Assembly (NCBI GenBank): GCA_964428895.1
Contig: CAYRZU010000042.1
Span: 1-29,959, forward strand
Direction: 5' to 3'
DNA: 29,959 nucleotides
Source of the DNA: HyVt-337 sp964428895
GTDB taxonomy: Bacteria > Planctomycetota > Phycisphaerae > SM23-33
Below the pieces are notes generated by a model. It saw only the letters and a program-made list of their open reading frames with translations, was not told the origin of the DNA and did no database searches. Shown here piece after piece: positions 7,688 to 15,187 of the stretch (the stretch's first letter is position 1; each line of letters begins with the position of its first letter). The position numbers were made by a program, and so were the translations under genes.

Positions 7688-7900
7688 TCACGTGGCCGGC
7701 GCGCGGTTGGGGTCGCCCTCCGGTATCCCCCTCAGCCGGCACAACTGGCCAATCCAGTAGTCCAGGTCGTCCGCGGCGAAGCGGACCAGCAATCGTTCAT
7801 CGTCGCTGTAGAGCAGGCACCGGTCCTGGCTGGTCAGCCTCACGAACTGCGGGCGCTCCCCACGTTGAAAGCTGAATATCTGCTGGGCCTCGTGATACAT
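7688..7900 (-). CDS. Small protein of unknown function, phage-like island
   Basis: This 70-residue protein is read from the ATG at 7900, five bases after the upstream stop. The sequence GGGGTG in the end of the upstream gene serves as ribosome binding site, so translation is probably coupled. A longer frame upstream would overlap the neighbour extensively and is not preferred. The protein has alternating strands (QIFSFQRGERPQFVRL, CLLYSDDERLLVRF) and a helix (DLDYWIGQLCRL), consistent with a small alpha/beta fold. No family is recognised. Confidence 0.5.
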   Translation of the reverse strand: MYHEAQQIFSFQRGERPQFVRLTSQDRCLLYSDDERLLVRFAADDLDYWIGQLCRLRGIPEGDPNRAPAT

Positions 7901-7905
7901 CTGGG

Positions 7906-8373
7906 TCACCCCAGTTCCGTCGCGGCGCAGATGCAGGGCAGGGCTCCACATTCGGCGCACAAGATCGCCGGCCCCAAGGCCGCCACTGCTCCACAGCCAA
8001 GGCACACCCTCGGCGCCATGCGTCCGCTAGGATCACCGAAGGGCTCCACCAACGAACACACCGGCGTGCCCGGCGCGATCTCAGCGACGGCCGTCTCGAA
8101 CACCTCGCCGCAGATCAAGCATCGGACCGGCCTGGCGAACGGCAGAGGATCAGGTCGACCGACATAGAAGACCCCTTCGTCGATCGTCAAGTCGTGTCGC
8201 CTGCAGAACTCGGCATAACGCCACGTGGTGGACTCTCCTAGAGCAATCCGCCGTGCCAAGCGAAGGTCACTGCCTGATCGGGGGCGGGCCCGCAATCCGT
8301 CCGTGAATTCCCGCCTCGTTCCCCGCCATGGCGACGGAGCCGAGAGGAATTGAGTGTGGGTCGTCGTCAGCAT
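7906..8373 (-). CDS. Multi-zinc-ribbon protein, first gene of island operon
   Basis: This 155-residue protein starts at 8373 with AAGGA directly before the ATG and GAGGGGAA slightly further upstream. The N-terminal half is Arg-rich and helical (LARRIALGESTTWRYAEFC). The C-terminal half carries four cysteine pairs: C85/C88 (CLICG), C124/C127 (CLGCG), C139/C142 (CAECG) and C147/C149 (CIC). These are enough for two zinc sites. The function is unknown; DNA or protein binding is inferred from the zinc ribbons only. It is the promoter-proximal gene of the minus-strand island operon and is divergent from the regulator gene across a 140-base AT-rich region. Confidence 0.55.
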   Translation of the reverse strand: MLTTTHTQFLSAPSPWRGTRREFTDGLRARPRSGSDLRLARRIALGESTTWRYAEFCRRHDLTIDEGVFYVGRPDPLPFARPVRCLICGEVFETAVAEIAPGTPVCSLVEPFGDPSGRMAPRVCLGCGAVAALGPAILCAECGALPCICAATELG

Positions 8374-8513
8374 TCCTTGCTTCCCCTCTTTGGGTATCAG
8401 ACCACCTGTTGCTACGTTGCTGGAATGATACGCGGCGGCAGGCCCTGGAGCAACAGGATTCCTAAGAATAAATATAGATTCTATCGTTGTTGCACGGTAA
8501 ACTAATCGTATCT
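8374..8513. promoter_or_regulatory. Divergent AT-rich control region of phage-like island
   Basis: This 140-base region separates the minus-strand island operon from the plus-strand regulator gene. Its right part (about 8458-8513) is clearly more AT-rich than the surroundings. It contains the inverted pair ATAGAT (8474-8479) and ATCTAT (8510-8515), which could be operator half-sites for the ribbon-helix-helix protein. A -10-like TAGAAT on the minus strand lies at 8478-8483, but I see no convincing -35 partner. Confidence 0.4.
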
Positions 8514-8840
8514 ATGAGATTTATGGAAGGGGACAAACCATTTGGGCAGATTTCCGGCGAGGTCCCGCAGGACCTGATTGACGCGTTTGACGCGTGCATC
8601 AACCGGCTGGGCATTACCAAGAAGCGCGCGATCGCCGCTGCGGTCCACGCGTTCGTCAGTGGCGCCGCGGACCGCCAACACGAGTGGCTTCGGGTGGTTT
8701 ACGATCGCTACTACGGGATGTCAGACCCCAATGACCGGACGATTACGGGCTCTGCATCCGAGGTCGGCAAGCGGGCAGGCGCCGCCGTCGCTCGCGGCGG
8801 ATCGAAGCGACGACCGACCACTGGTAAGAGCTCGGCATAG
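8514..8840 (+). CDS. Ribbon-helix-helix-type putative regulator
   Basis: Read from the ATG at 8514 this is 108 residues; an ATG three codons later or a TTG at 8487 are alternatives, and none has a clear ribosome binding site, so leaderless translation is possible. Residues about 8-52 fit a ribbon-helix-helix domain: a strand (FGQISGEV), a helix (PQDLIDAFDACINRLG), a turn (ITKK) and a helix (RAIAAAVHAFVSG). The tail is Gly/Ala/Arg/Lys-rich and probably disordered. Such proteins repress their own or neighbouring promoters as dimers. Its position divergent from the island operon fits a switch regulator or copy-number control protein. Confidence 0.5.
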   Translation: MRFMEGDKPFGQISGEVPQDLIDAFDACINRLGITKKRAIAAAVHAFVSGAADRQHEWLRVVYDRYYGMSDPNDRTITGSASEVGKRAGAAVARGGSKRRPTTGKSSA

Positions 8841-9009
8841 ACTCCAGCAACGCCGCCGTTAACTCAATGAGTTGATGGCGATCGAGCCGGTTCAGTTCAT
8901 CCTGCGCCTCGCGCAGAATCTCGTGACATCGTAACTGGTCGGGGCCAGTCGACTCGGGTGGGGCGGCCTGTCCTTGGCCGCACGCAGCCCCCTGATGGTG
9001 AATTTCCAT
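8743..9009 (-). CDS. Small helical protein, convergent overlap with regulator
   Basis: This 88-residue frame starts at 9009, with GAGGGA upstream, and ends inside the 3' part of the regulator gene, overlapping it by 98 bases on the opposite strand. A central amphipathic helical stretch (EILREAQDELNRLDRHQLIELT) looks like real protein, followed by an Arg-rich region. The N-terminal 25 residues are weak. No family is recognised. The frame is plausible because the overlap affects only the low-complexity tail of the regulator, but it could be spurious. Confidence 0.35.
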   Translation of the reverse strand: MEIHHQGAACGQGQAAPPESTGPDQLRCHEILREAQDELNRLDRHQLIELTAALLESMPSSYQWSVVASIRRERRRRLPACRPRMQSP

Positions 9010-9591
9010 GCCGGATCCCTCGTGGCATCTGAGGGCGCCGGCAGCGCCTGGACGGTACCATTCCATTGGACCACGGGCGCAGAGCGGGGGCAAGTTTCTA
9101 TTGGAGAACATCGCAGCAACGGAGGACATTTGAAGAACCCCGCAGCGAACTGGTCGGCCGTGCCCGCTCCAAGTTGCCCGCATGGGCAGCCATTCGGGCC
9201 GGATGCGCCAGTAAGCCGCATGTTAGAGTAATGTTCGGTTTCTGTCAAGCGGGTTCTTCTGAGGGCCCGTACGGGATGCGCAGAGAGTGGGGGCCATGCG
9301 CGGGTGCTCCTTTCTTTCGTTCGTGTTGCCTTGGGTCTCTACTGACTCAGACCGCCCATCCGTATGCCGGCGGCGAGTCGCCGGCGGATGCTGCAAGCAG
9401 TACCTCAGTCAGCAGAGAAAGAGACACTCGACCCCAGTAGATCGGCCCGTATGGGCCCGACCCCAACGAAATCTACTTTGCCTTATACGATCATCCACGT
9501 CAAGGGTTCAATTGAAGTTGCCTGACAATGCGGTAATGGGGCCGATCCGACGGACGGAACGGTCCGTTCATGCCGCGTCACCACCATAGCC
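9010..9591. other. Intergenic stretch without convincing gene
   Basis: Short open frames here on both strands lack ribosome binding sites and protein-like composition. The only structure I see is a long imperfect inverted repeat at 9339-9415 (listed separately) and short GC palindromes at 9444-9457 and 9557-9569. No T-rich terminator is evident after the mannosidase gene, which ends at 9592. This stretch may be the edge of the phage-like island. Confidence 0.5.
9339..9415. repeat. Long imperfect inverted repeat / possible structured element
   Basis: Three nested complementary blocks are visible: CTACTGACTCAG (9339-9350) with CTCAGTCAGCAG (9404-9415), 10 of 12 pairs; CATCC (9357-9361) with GGATG (9386-9390); and GCCGGCG (9366-9372) with CGCCGGC (9379-9385) around a six-base loop. 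The element could form an interrupted hairpin of about 77 bases. No T-run follows on either strand, so a simple terminator is unlikely. Confidence 0.4.
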
Positions 9592-12500
9592 CTAGCGGAC
9601 CAGGCGAACCGTCTTGATCTCGAACGGTTCGAATGACAGCGCCACCTTGCCGTCCTTGGCCGTCAGCTCACCCGTGTGCTCTTCCCGGAAGTTGGTCTCC
9701 TCGACGGCCTTGAGGTCGTCGATACCGACCGTCAGCGTCGCATCCAACGTCCGCTCACAGGGGTTGAACAGGCGGACCAGCGTGGCGTCGGAGTAGTCGC
9801 ACTTCTTCCACATTACCGGGACGATCTCGGGCGTGTCGACATCGATGAAGCTGGCCTGGTCGCCCAGGACGCCGGTTTGACGTTCGGCGTGGCACGTCAC
9901 TGCCGGGGTGATTACCTGCATCGCAATCCGCCCGACGCCCGCCTCACGCCACGAACCGGAATAGACCGCCACGCGGCAGCGGTACTCATTCACGCCGTCG
10001 ACCAGCGAGCGGTCGCCGGAGTTGTCCCACCCGCACTGCCAGTCAGGCCGATGGTCGTGCTGAGCGTCGGCGGCTTCGCCCGGCATGCGGACCGAGCGGA
10101 ACAGCGTCTGCCACAGCACATCATTGAACACCTGCGAACTGCTCATGCCGTTGTGGATCACCGCGCCGCCGAACGTCTCATCGGCGTCGGAGACGCCCAG
10201 CCAACTGTTGACCGGGATGACCTCTTGGGTCTGTTCCCACTCCATCACTCCGAAGGGCACATCTCGCCAGACGCGGGGGTCGGCCATCGCCGGCGGGAAT
10301 GCCGCACGCACGCGCCGCAGCCCGATGTCCTTGGAATCCCAATCGACTGTGGTCTGGAAGTCGATCCACCGGGTGTGGGCGTCCAGCACGATCTCCTGGG
10401 TGAATGTGCCGTTGTCCAGCTCGAAGCTCACTTCCAGAATGGCTCGGGCGGGGCCGGCAGCGACCACCCGCGTGGTCCGGGCCGCCTGCGACGACCGGGC
10501 GATGAAGGTGGCGTTGGTCATGGGCTTGACCGGGCCGATCTTGGCGATACAGCCGGTGTCTTCCCAGATGAAGACCTCATTGACGAACGCGGCGTCGGTG
10601 GCTTTGAAGATGTCTTGACCGCTGGCCTTGTCCACCACGCGAGTGACCAGGCCGTCGTCCAGTTCCAAGCGGACGAAGGGGTTTTCCAGTACGCTCTCGC
10701 TGGCGGTCAGTTCGGTGGTGGCCGCGGAGGTCTGCCCGACCTGGATGTAATAGGTCCGCCAGCCACAGCCGCCAACGTCGGTGGCCAGGAAGCCCGCGGC
10801 TCGGCCGGCCTCATCGCCAATGAACTGGCAGGGCATTTCCTTGCCGTCGGCGTCGACCACGCGGAGCGCATCCCCGGAGGCGCTTTCGGGTAGGTGGGCC
10901 TGGAAGTAGCGGGTCTGCGTCCAGCCCAGCGGATTCGCCACGATCACGGGGTGGCCTTCCTGGGCGTCGGTGCGGACCAGTTCCGCCATGGCGCCGAAGC
11001 TGTTGTACCAGACCTCCTTGGCCTCGCCCTCGGCGGCGTCGTAACGCTCGAGCACTTCGGCGAAGAGGCTGTCCGGGCTCATCACCGTCAGTTGCGGGTC
11101 GTGATGCTGGTCGATCAGCAGCTTGTACCAGCTCTCGCGGAGTAGTTCGACGGGGTAGTCGATCCCGCCCATGAACGCCGCCGACGCCACCGACTCACCG
11201 GCCAACAGCAGCCCTTCGATGCGACGGCTGGCCAGTCGGCCCTCTGCTCGTGATTCGTAACAACCGTCCCAGAAGCCCAGCCAGCTTTCGGTCTGGATGG
11301 ACGGTAAGTCCGGGGCGTTCTCGATGGCCCTAAAGAACGGTTCGCTGGTGGTGATGATGAACTTACTCTCCCCGGCCGGTCGCGTGACGATGATGCGGCC
11401 CCAGGGGTCGGCCTGGCCGTCGAACTTCTTGGCCCGGGCGGTGTCGTTAAGTTCTTCGCATAGTTCGGGCAGGTCGCGCCGAGCCGGAACAAAGTCCCCG
11501 CCCTCGAAGTTAAAGGCCGACAGGTGGCTCTTGGGTTCGGCGTAGAAGTGCTGCAGCCCTCGCGGTTCCGTGCCGTAGCCGGAGCGGTGGATCAGAATCT
11601 CCGTGCCTTCGAGCCCTTTCAGCCAGAAGTCCGGCTGGTCCCAGGCAGCTTCGTCGGAGAAGGGGATCTCGCCCTTGCATAGCGTCTTGCCGCCGGAGTG
11701 GCTGTACTCGCCCATGACGAAGTACTTGCGGCCGGCCTTGTCGAGAATCTGCGGCCACTGGAAGGGGATGCCGTAACAGTCCACGTTCCAGCAGGTCGTG
11801 GGGCGAACCTCGAAGTTCAGCAGGCGGGAGGCCCACTGTTCGCCTTCGGTTAGCTGGCGGATCATCGATTCGCCCAGCGGCATGGTCAGCTCGCCGGCGG
11901 TAACGATGCCCTTCAGTTCGATCGACCCTTCAATCACGCGCTGGCGGATCTCCTCGGTCAGGTCCGGGTTGCGCTCAATCAGCGGGCGAAGGGCGAGTTC
12001 CTCGTCCATGTTGAAAACCTGCATCGGGGCTTCCCGCAGCAGGGCCACGCGGTCGATCAGTTGGGGCAGCTCGCGGTCGAGGTAGCCCTCGTAGGTGTCG
12101 CGCCACTCGGGGTCGAAATGGGAGTGGCTGACGATGTAGGTCAGGATGACGGTGGGCTTGACCGGCACGTGCAGTAGGTTTAGGCCGGCCGAGGGAGTGA
12201 CCTCCGCGCTGAACGGTTCGATGCCCTCGACCTCGAAGGTCAGCGTGTAGGCCTGGCCGGCCTTGACCGGGCCGAAGAAGAACACGTCCGCGTAGGCGCA
12301 AGCCTCGGGAGCGTCGGCGCCGATCAGCCTCGGCAGGCCAAGCTGCGTGGCCGACAACTGTTCGCCCACGTCGAATTGGCCGTTGCCGTTGTTGTCGCGG
12401 TACATATAGCCGGCGATGACGGCCGTGCCGGTATCGTCGCCCAGGGTCTTGAGAATGTCATGCCGCACCACCGCGCCGAAGGCGGCCTCGGCGGCGTCGG

Positions 12501-12612
12501 CGGGGACAGCGCCGCTTCGTTCGCACAGAGCGGCCCAGGCAGCCTCACTGGCAGCCAGCGCTTCAGGCGTAAAGATTTCAGCAACGGCGTTGGGATCAAG
12601 CGTCTGAGTCAT
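9592..12612 (-). CDS. Glycoside hydrolase family 38 alpha-mannosidase
   Basis: This 1006-residue protein is an alpha-mannosidase, removing alpha-linked mannose from glycans. It starts at 12612 behind AAAGGATT. An N-terminal region of about 155 residues includes a calcium-loop-like YRDNNGNGQFDVGE (71-84). The GH38 domain follows: zinc-site motif HSHFDPEW (163-170), the nucleophile region NVDCYGIPFQWPQIL with Asp278, and QHHDPQLT (502-509), the later metal-ligand and fold motif. The beta-sandwich C-terminal half (about 540-1006) is typical of the family. No signal peptide is seen, so it probably works in the cytoplasm on imported oligosaccharides. The length fits the family. Upstream genes on the same strand end 100 bases before it, and a promoter candidate lies in that gap. 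Confidence 0.93.
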   Translation of the reverse strand: MTQTLDPNAVAEIFTPEALAASEAAWAALCERSGAVPADAAEAAFGAVVRHDILKTLGDDTGTAVIAGYMYRDNNGNGQFDVGEQLSATQLGLPRLIGADAPEACAYADVFFFGPVKAGQAYTLTFEVEGIEPFSAEVTPSAGLNLLHVPVKPTVILTYIVSHSHFDPEWRDTYEGYLDRELPQLIDRVALLREAPMQVFNMDEELALRPLIERNPDLTEEIRQRVIEGSIELKGIVTAGELTMPLGESMIRQLTEGEQWASRLLNFEVRPTTCWNVDCYGIPFQWPQILDKAGRKYFVMGEYSHSGGKTLCKGEIPFSDEAAWDQPDFWLKGLEGTEILIHRSGYGTEPRGLQHFYAEPKSHLSAFNFEGGDFVPARRDLPELCEELNDTARAKKFDGQADPWGRIIVTRPAGESKFIITTSEPFFRAIENAPDLPSIQTESWLGFWDGCYESRAEGRLASRRIEGLLLAGESVASAAFMGGIDYPVELLRESWYKLLIDQHHDPQLTVMSPDSLFAEVLERYDAAEGEAKEVWYNSFGAMAELVRTDAQEGHPVIVANPLGWTQTRYFQAHLPESASGDALRVVDADGKEMPCQFIGDEAGRAAGFLATDVGGCGWRTYYIQVGQTSAATTELTASESVLENPFVRLELDDGLVTRVVDKASGQDIFKATDAAFVNEVFIWEDTGCIAKIGPVKPMTNATFIARSSQAARTTRVVAAGPARAILEVSFELDNGTFTQEIVLDAHTRWIDFQTTVDWDSKDIGLRRVRAAFPPAMADPRVWRDVPFGVMEWEQTQEVIPVNSWLGVSDADETFGGAVIHNGMSSSQVFNDVLWQTLFRSVRMPGEAADAQHDHRPDWQCGWDNSGDRSLVDGVNEYRCRVAVYSGSWREAGVGRIAMQVITPAVTCHAERQTGVLGDQASFIDVDTPEIVPVMWKKCDYSDATLVRLFNPCERTLDATLTVGIDDLKAVEETNFREEHTGELTAKDGKVALSFEPFEIKTVRLVR

Positions 12613-12662
12613 CGGATAATCCTTTCATCCTCCGCGGACACACATCGGGCCGCGTTGATCGC

Positions 12663-12690
12663 ATTATCCGACCCTCTGTGGGCTTTGCAA
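12663..12690 (-). promoter_or_regulatory. Candidate sigma-70-like promoter for the GH38 gene
   Basis: On the minus strand TTGCAA (12690-12685) and GATAAT (12668-12663) are spaced by 16 bases, about 50 bases before the mannosidase start. This would let the mannosidase be expressed separately from the genes upstream. Confidence 0.4.
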
Positions 12691-12712
12691 GTGGCTAGGG
12701 GGAGGCGACCGA

Positions 12713-13507
12713 TCAGCCCGAACGGCCGCGGATTTCTTCTTGGGCGTATTCGAGCTGTTGGAGGGCTTTGGAGGCCGCTTCGCCCAGTGGTTGGTCCGCG
12801 TGATGAGAGAAAGCCTGCTCCAACGCGCGGTTCGTGGCTGGATCCATCAGCCACCAGAACGCCTGAGCCAGTTGATCCGGCCGTTCGTCCCACCAGGGGC
12901 TCGGAAGTAATCCGCCCATCAGAATCATTTGGGCGCTGGTCGTTGCGAAGTCGGCCAAGTGCCCAAGGGCGCTGTCGGCCTGGGTCTCTCGCCATTCCGT
13001 CAAGAATGGATTCAGATCATCGAACACGCAGGCAAGGCCGCACAGAATCCCGTCGATCTCGTTGGGCGAAGGGTACTGGGCAAGCGTCCACCTCCACCAT
13101 GCCTTAAGAAACGCAACCACGGCCTCTTGTTCGGGCAGCGGCCACTTGGTCCAGTCGCACTCGGCGAACTTGCCACACAGCACCTCCAGGCCTATCTCGG
13201 AGTCTTCCAAGAAGAAAGCCTCGATGATCCGCGGAAGGAAGTGTTTGAAATCGACAACTTCGCCGATGACCTCAGGCGCGTGCCAAATGTAGCGGTGGAG
13301 CTGCGATTGATTCAGCCCCCGCAACGGCCTTTCGCACAGGCCGTGGATTTCCTCGGCGTTCATGCCATGGTTGCAGTGCGGCATGCCTGGTCGCGCCGGG
13401 TAGCGGCTGAAGACGTCGTAGAGTTGCTCTGCCCTGCGGGTCAGTTCCGTCGCGATAGCCGCATCAACCGGTTGTTGGAACTCCTGATGGGGAAGTTCCT
13501 CTGTCAT
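12713..13507 (-). CDS. Conserved protein of unknown function
   Basis: This 264-residue soluble protein begins 16 bases after the uroporphyrinogen-decarboxylase-family gene, so the two are likely co-transcribed. Residues about 44-57 (HCNHGMNAEEIHGL) and 84-95 (GEVVDFKHFLPR) recall a conserved hypothetical family in which CPYC-type residues precede a helical domain with a VDDFRHFLPR-like signature. In this copy the first site has one Cys and two His. The rest is helical and Trp-rich (FLKAWWRW, AQAFWWLMDP). I cannot assign a function. The ribosome binding site is weak (CCGGGGCGCC before ATG), so the start is uncertain. Confidence 0.65.
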   Translation of the reverse strand: MTEELPHQEFQQPVDAAIATELTRRAEQLYDVFSRYPARPGMPHCNHGMNAEEIHGLCERPLRGLNQSQLHRYIWHAPEVIGEVVDFKHFLPRIIEAFFLEDSEIGLEVLCGKFAECDWTKWPLPEQEAVVAFLKAWWRWTLAQYPSPNEIDGILCGLACVFDDLNPFLTEWRETQADSALGHLADFATTSAQMILMGGLLPSPWWDERPDQLAQAFWWLMDPATNRALEQAFSHHADQPLGEAASKALQQLEYAQEEIRGRSG

Positions 13508-13523
13508 GGGTGGCGCCCCGGGG

Positions 13524-14600
13524 TCACAACTCTCTCAACCGCTCGATGTAGTACTGGTAATCGTCCCAGGAGATCTCCGGCGGGGTCTGGTCATCGAGGG
13601 TGGGGATGAAGCCGCCGGTTTCCATGAGCGGCTTGACGCGGGTCTCGATTTCGTGATCGATGGACTCGCGGCCGGCGGCGACCTCGCGGATGCCGATGTT
13701 GCCGGCGTAGGCCATATCCTTGCCGAACTCCTTCTGGAGTTCGACCACGTGCATGTCGCAGAACGCCTCGCACGGCCAGGTGGCGTTGAAGCCGCGTTCG
13801 ATCAGGGCCGGCAGGATGGGCCGCAAGTCGCCGCTGGACCACATCGCCAAGTGAGGGATGCCGGCCTTTTGGACAGCCTCGATCACCGGCGGCTGATGCG
13901 GGTCCCAGAAGTCGCCGTACATCTTGTTGGAGATATGCGGGCCGGTGCGGTAGGCGAAGTCCTCAGCCACCACGACCACATCCACTTTCACGTGGGCGGT
14001 GGCCTCGGCAATGATGTCGAGTGACATCTGGGCGCGATGGGCGAACATCTCTTCGATCAGCTCGAGCTGTTCGTAGAACGCGATCATGAAGTTCTCCAGC
14101 CCCAGCGTGAACAGGCCCAGGCGGAAGAAGAACGGGTGCAGCAGTAGCCCCACCGGCTGATCGGACGCGTTCAGGTCGTCCCAAAGCGCCGGGCCCCAGT
14201 TCTCGCCGAAGCGGTCGATGATGGGGCAGGAGTAAGCCTCATCCCGGAAGTCGCGCCAACTGGGAAGGTCCGAGACGGGGAAGGACTCGTAGCCTTCGTA
14301 GGTGAACTCGGGGGCGCCCTTGGGCTCTTTGATGACGATGCCCAGGTAGTTGCGGGTGTAAACGTAGCGGTCATCCTCGCCGACCTTGACCGGCTCGAAC
14401 AGCGGCTCGGGGTACATATTGACCGGAAGGTACCGCACGCCGCCGACACCCAGGACGCTCTCGGCGCTTTGGCCTTCGGGGAGGCCCTCCGCGTGCCAAC
14501 GGGCAACGGTGGCGGCCTCGCGCCCTTCGATTTCCATCAGCGGCAGCCCGTCGGCGGGCTGGTGGGACATGATGTTCAGAAAACGCTCGCGGTTATTCAT
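13524..14600 (-). CDS. Uroporphyrinogen decarboxylase (URO-D) family protein
   Basis: This 358-residue protein, read from the ATG at 14600, begins MNNRERFLNIM, a start typical of the URO-D/methyltransferase family; the frame extends eight codons further but neither start has a clear ribosome binding site. Family features include the N-terminal RERFL helix, a TIM barrel, VVVVAEDFAYRTGPHISNK near 213-231 and LAMWSSGDLRPILPALIE near 253-270. Sequence and setting differ from the true heme enzyme HemE. Members of this looser group include corrinoid-dependent methyltransferases such as MtaA, and many of unknown role in planctomycetes. A corrinoid methyl-transfer role is possible but not shown. It is upstream of and probably co-transcribed with the unknown gene ending at 12713. 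Confidence 0.8.
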   Translation of the reverse strand: MNNRERFLNIMSHQPADGLPLMEIEGREAATVARWHAEGLPEGQSAESVLGVGGVRYLPVNMYPEPLFEPVKVGEDDRYVYTRNYLGIVIKEPKGAPEFTYEGYESFPVSDLPSWRDFRDEAYSCPIIDRFGENWGPALWDDLNASDQPVGLLLHPFFFRLGLFTLGLENFMIAFYEQLELIEEMFAHRAQMSLDIIAEATAHVKVDVVVVAEDFAYRTGPHISNKMYGDFWDPHQPPVIEAVQKAGIPHLAMWSSGDLRPILPALIERGFNATWPCEAFCDMHVVELQKEFGKDMAYAGNIGIREVAAGRESIDHEIETRVKPLMETGGFIPTLDDQTPPEISWDDYQYYIERLREL

Positions 14601-14607
14601 GCGGAGG

Positions 14608-14662
14608 ATTTTCGATATTCGCATGCCGAATGTCGAATGGAATCTGGGCGGGCCGAAATTCG
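14608..14662. repeat. Degenerate heptanucleotide repeat, locus 1
   Basis: Four consecutive seven-base units ending in CG occupy 14608-14635: ATTTTCG, ATATTCG, CATGCCG and AATGTCG. A further AAATTCG follows at 14656-14662. The spacing of CG is exactly seven bases through the first block. The block sits directly upstream of the URO-D-family start. A related, better-preserved repeat occurs at 20057-20133. Confidence 0.5.
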
Positions 14663-14758
14663 ACGACAGACCCCTCTCCTTTCACACCGCGGGGCCGGCG
14701 ATCCGTCGCCCGGCGGCTAGCCCCCTTCAGACATGACCGGCGATGTCAGCCGTTGAAG

Positions 14759-15187
14759 CTAGAACGGGCTGACCGCTTCCAGGACGCCCACGAGCTGATG
14801 CTCGTGCTGGCTCCCAACGCAATTCCGCGCCAGGTCCGACAGCGAAATGAACCCAACCAACCTCATGTCTTCGTCCACCACCGGCAGGTGCCGAATCCGG
14901 TACTGCCGCATGAACGACTCCATCTCTTCGAGGCTGGCCTCGGGCCCAACGAATCGGGGCGGCGTGGTCATCACGTCACGAATGGGGGTCTCGAAGCTGC
15001 GGCCCTCGCCCAGGATCCTCAGAGCCAGATCCCGATCGGTAATCATACCGGTCAGGCGGCCGTCCAGATCCAGCACGGGCAGGGAGGCAACATTGTGCTC
15101 CCGCAGCATCCTGGCAACTGACCTTGCGTCGTCGGTTTCGACAGCCCTGAACAACTCGTGGGTCGTCATTACGTCACGAGCTAACAT
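14759..15187 (-). CDS. Two-CBS-domain protein
   Basis: This 142-residue protein starts at 15187, chosen because AAAGGACA lies just upstream; upstream ATGs at 15211 and 15220 lack one. It is made almost entirely of a CBS pair: CBS1 at about 5-62 (DVMTTHELFRAV, ASLPVLDLDGRLTGMITDRD) and CBS2 at about 70-130 (IRDVMTTPPRFV, RHLPVVDEDMRLVGFISLSD). CBS pairs bind adenine nucleotides such as AMP, ATP or SAM and act as sensors. Standalone copies regulate partners by contact. No partner is identifiable from context. It is a cytoplasmic protein. Confidence 0.9.
   Translation of the reverse strand: MLARDVMTTHELFRAVETDDARSVARMLREHNVASLPVLDLDGRLTGMITDRDLALRILGEGRSFETPIRDVMTTPPRFVGPEASLEEMESFMRQYRIRHLPVVDEDMRLVGFISLSDLARNCVGSQHEHQLVGVLEAVSPF

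Noticed and set aside
9366..9385. Simple rho-independent terminator
   Set aside because: The seven-bp stem has no T-run on either strand; it is better seen as part of the larger inverted repeat.
9557..9569. Palindrome GAACGGTCCGTTC downstream of the mannosidase gene
   Set aside because: A 13-base palindrome without loop or T tract; not a terminator, and chance occurrence is plausible.
9676..10893. Long plus-strand open frame of 405 codons
   Set aside because: It lies antisense to the GH38 gene and its composition is that of a shadow frame; the GH38 motifs settle the strand.
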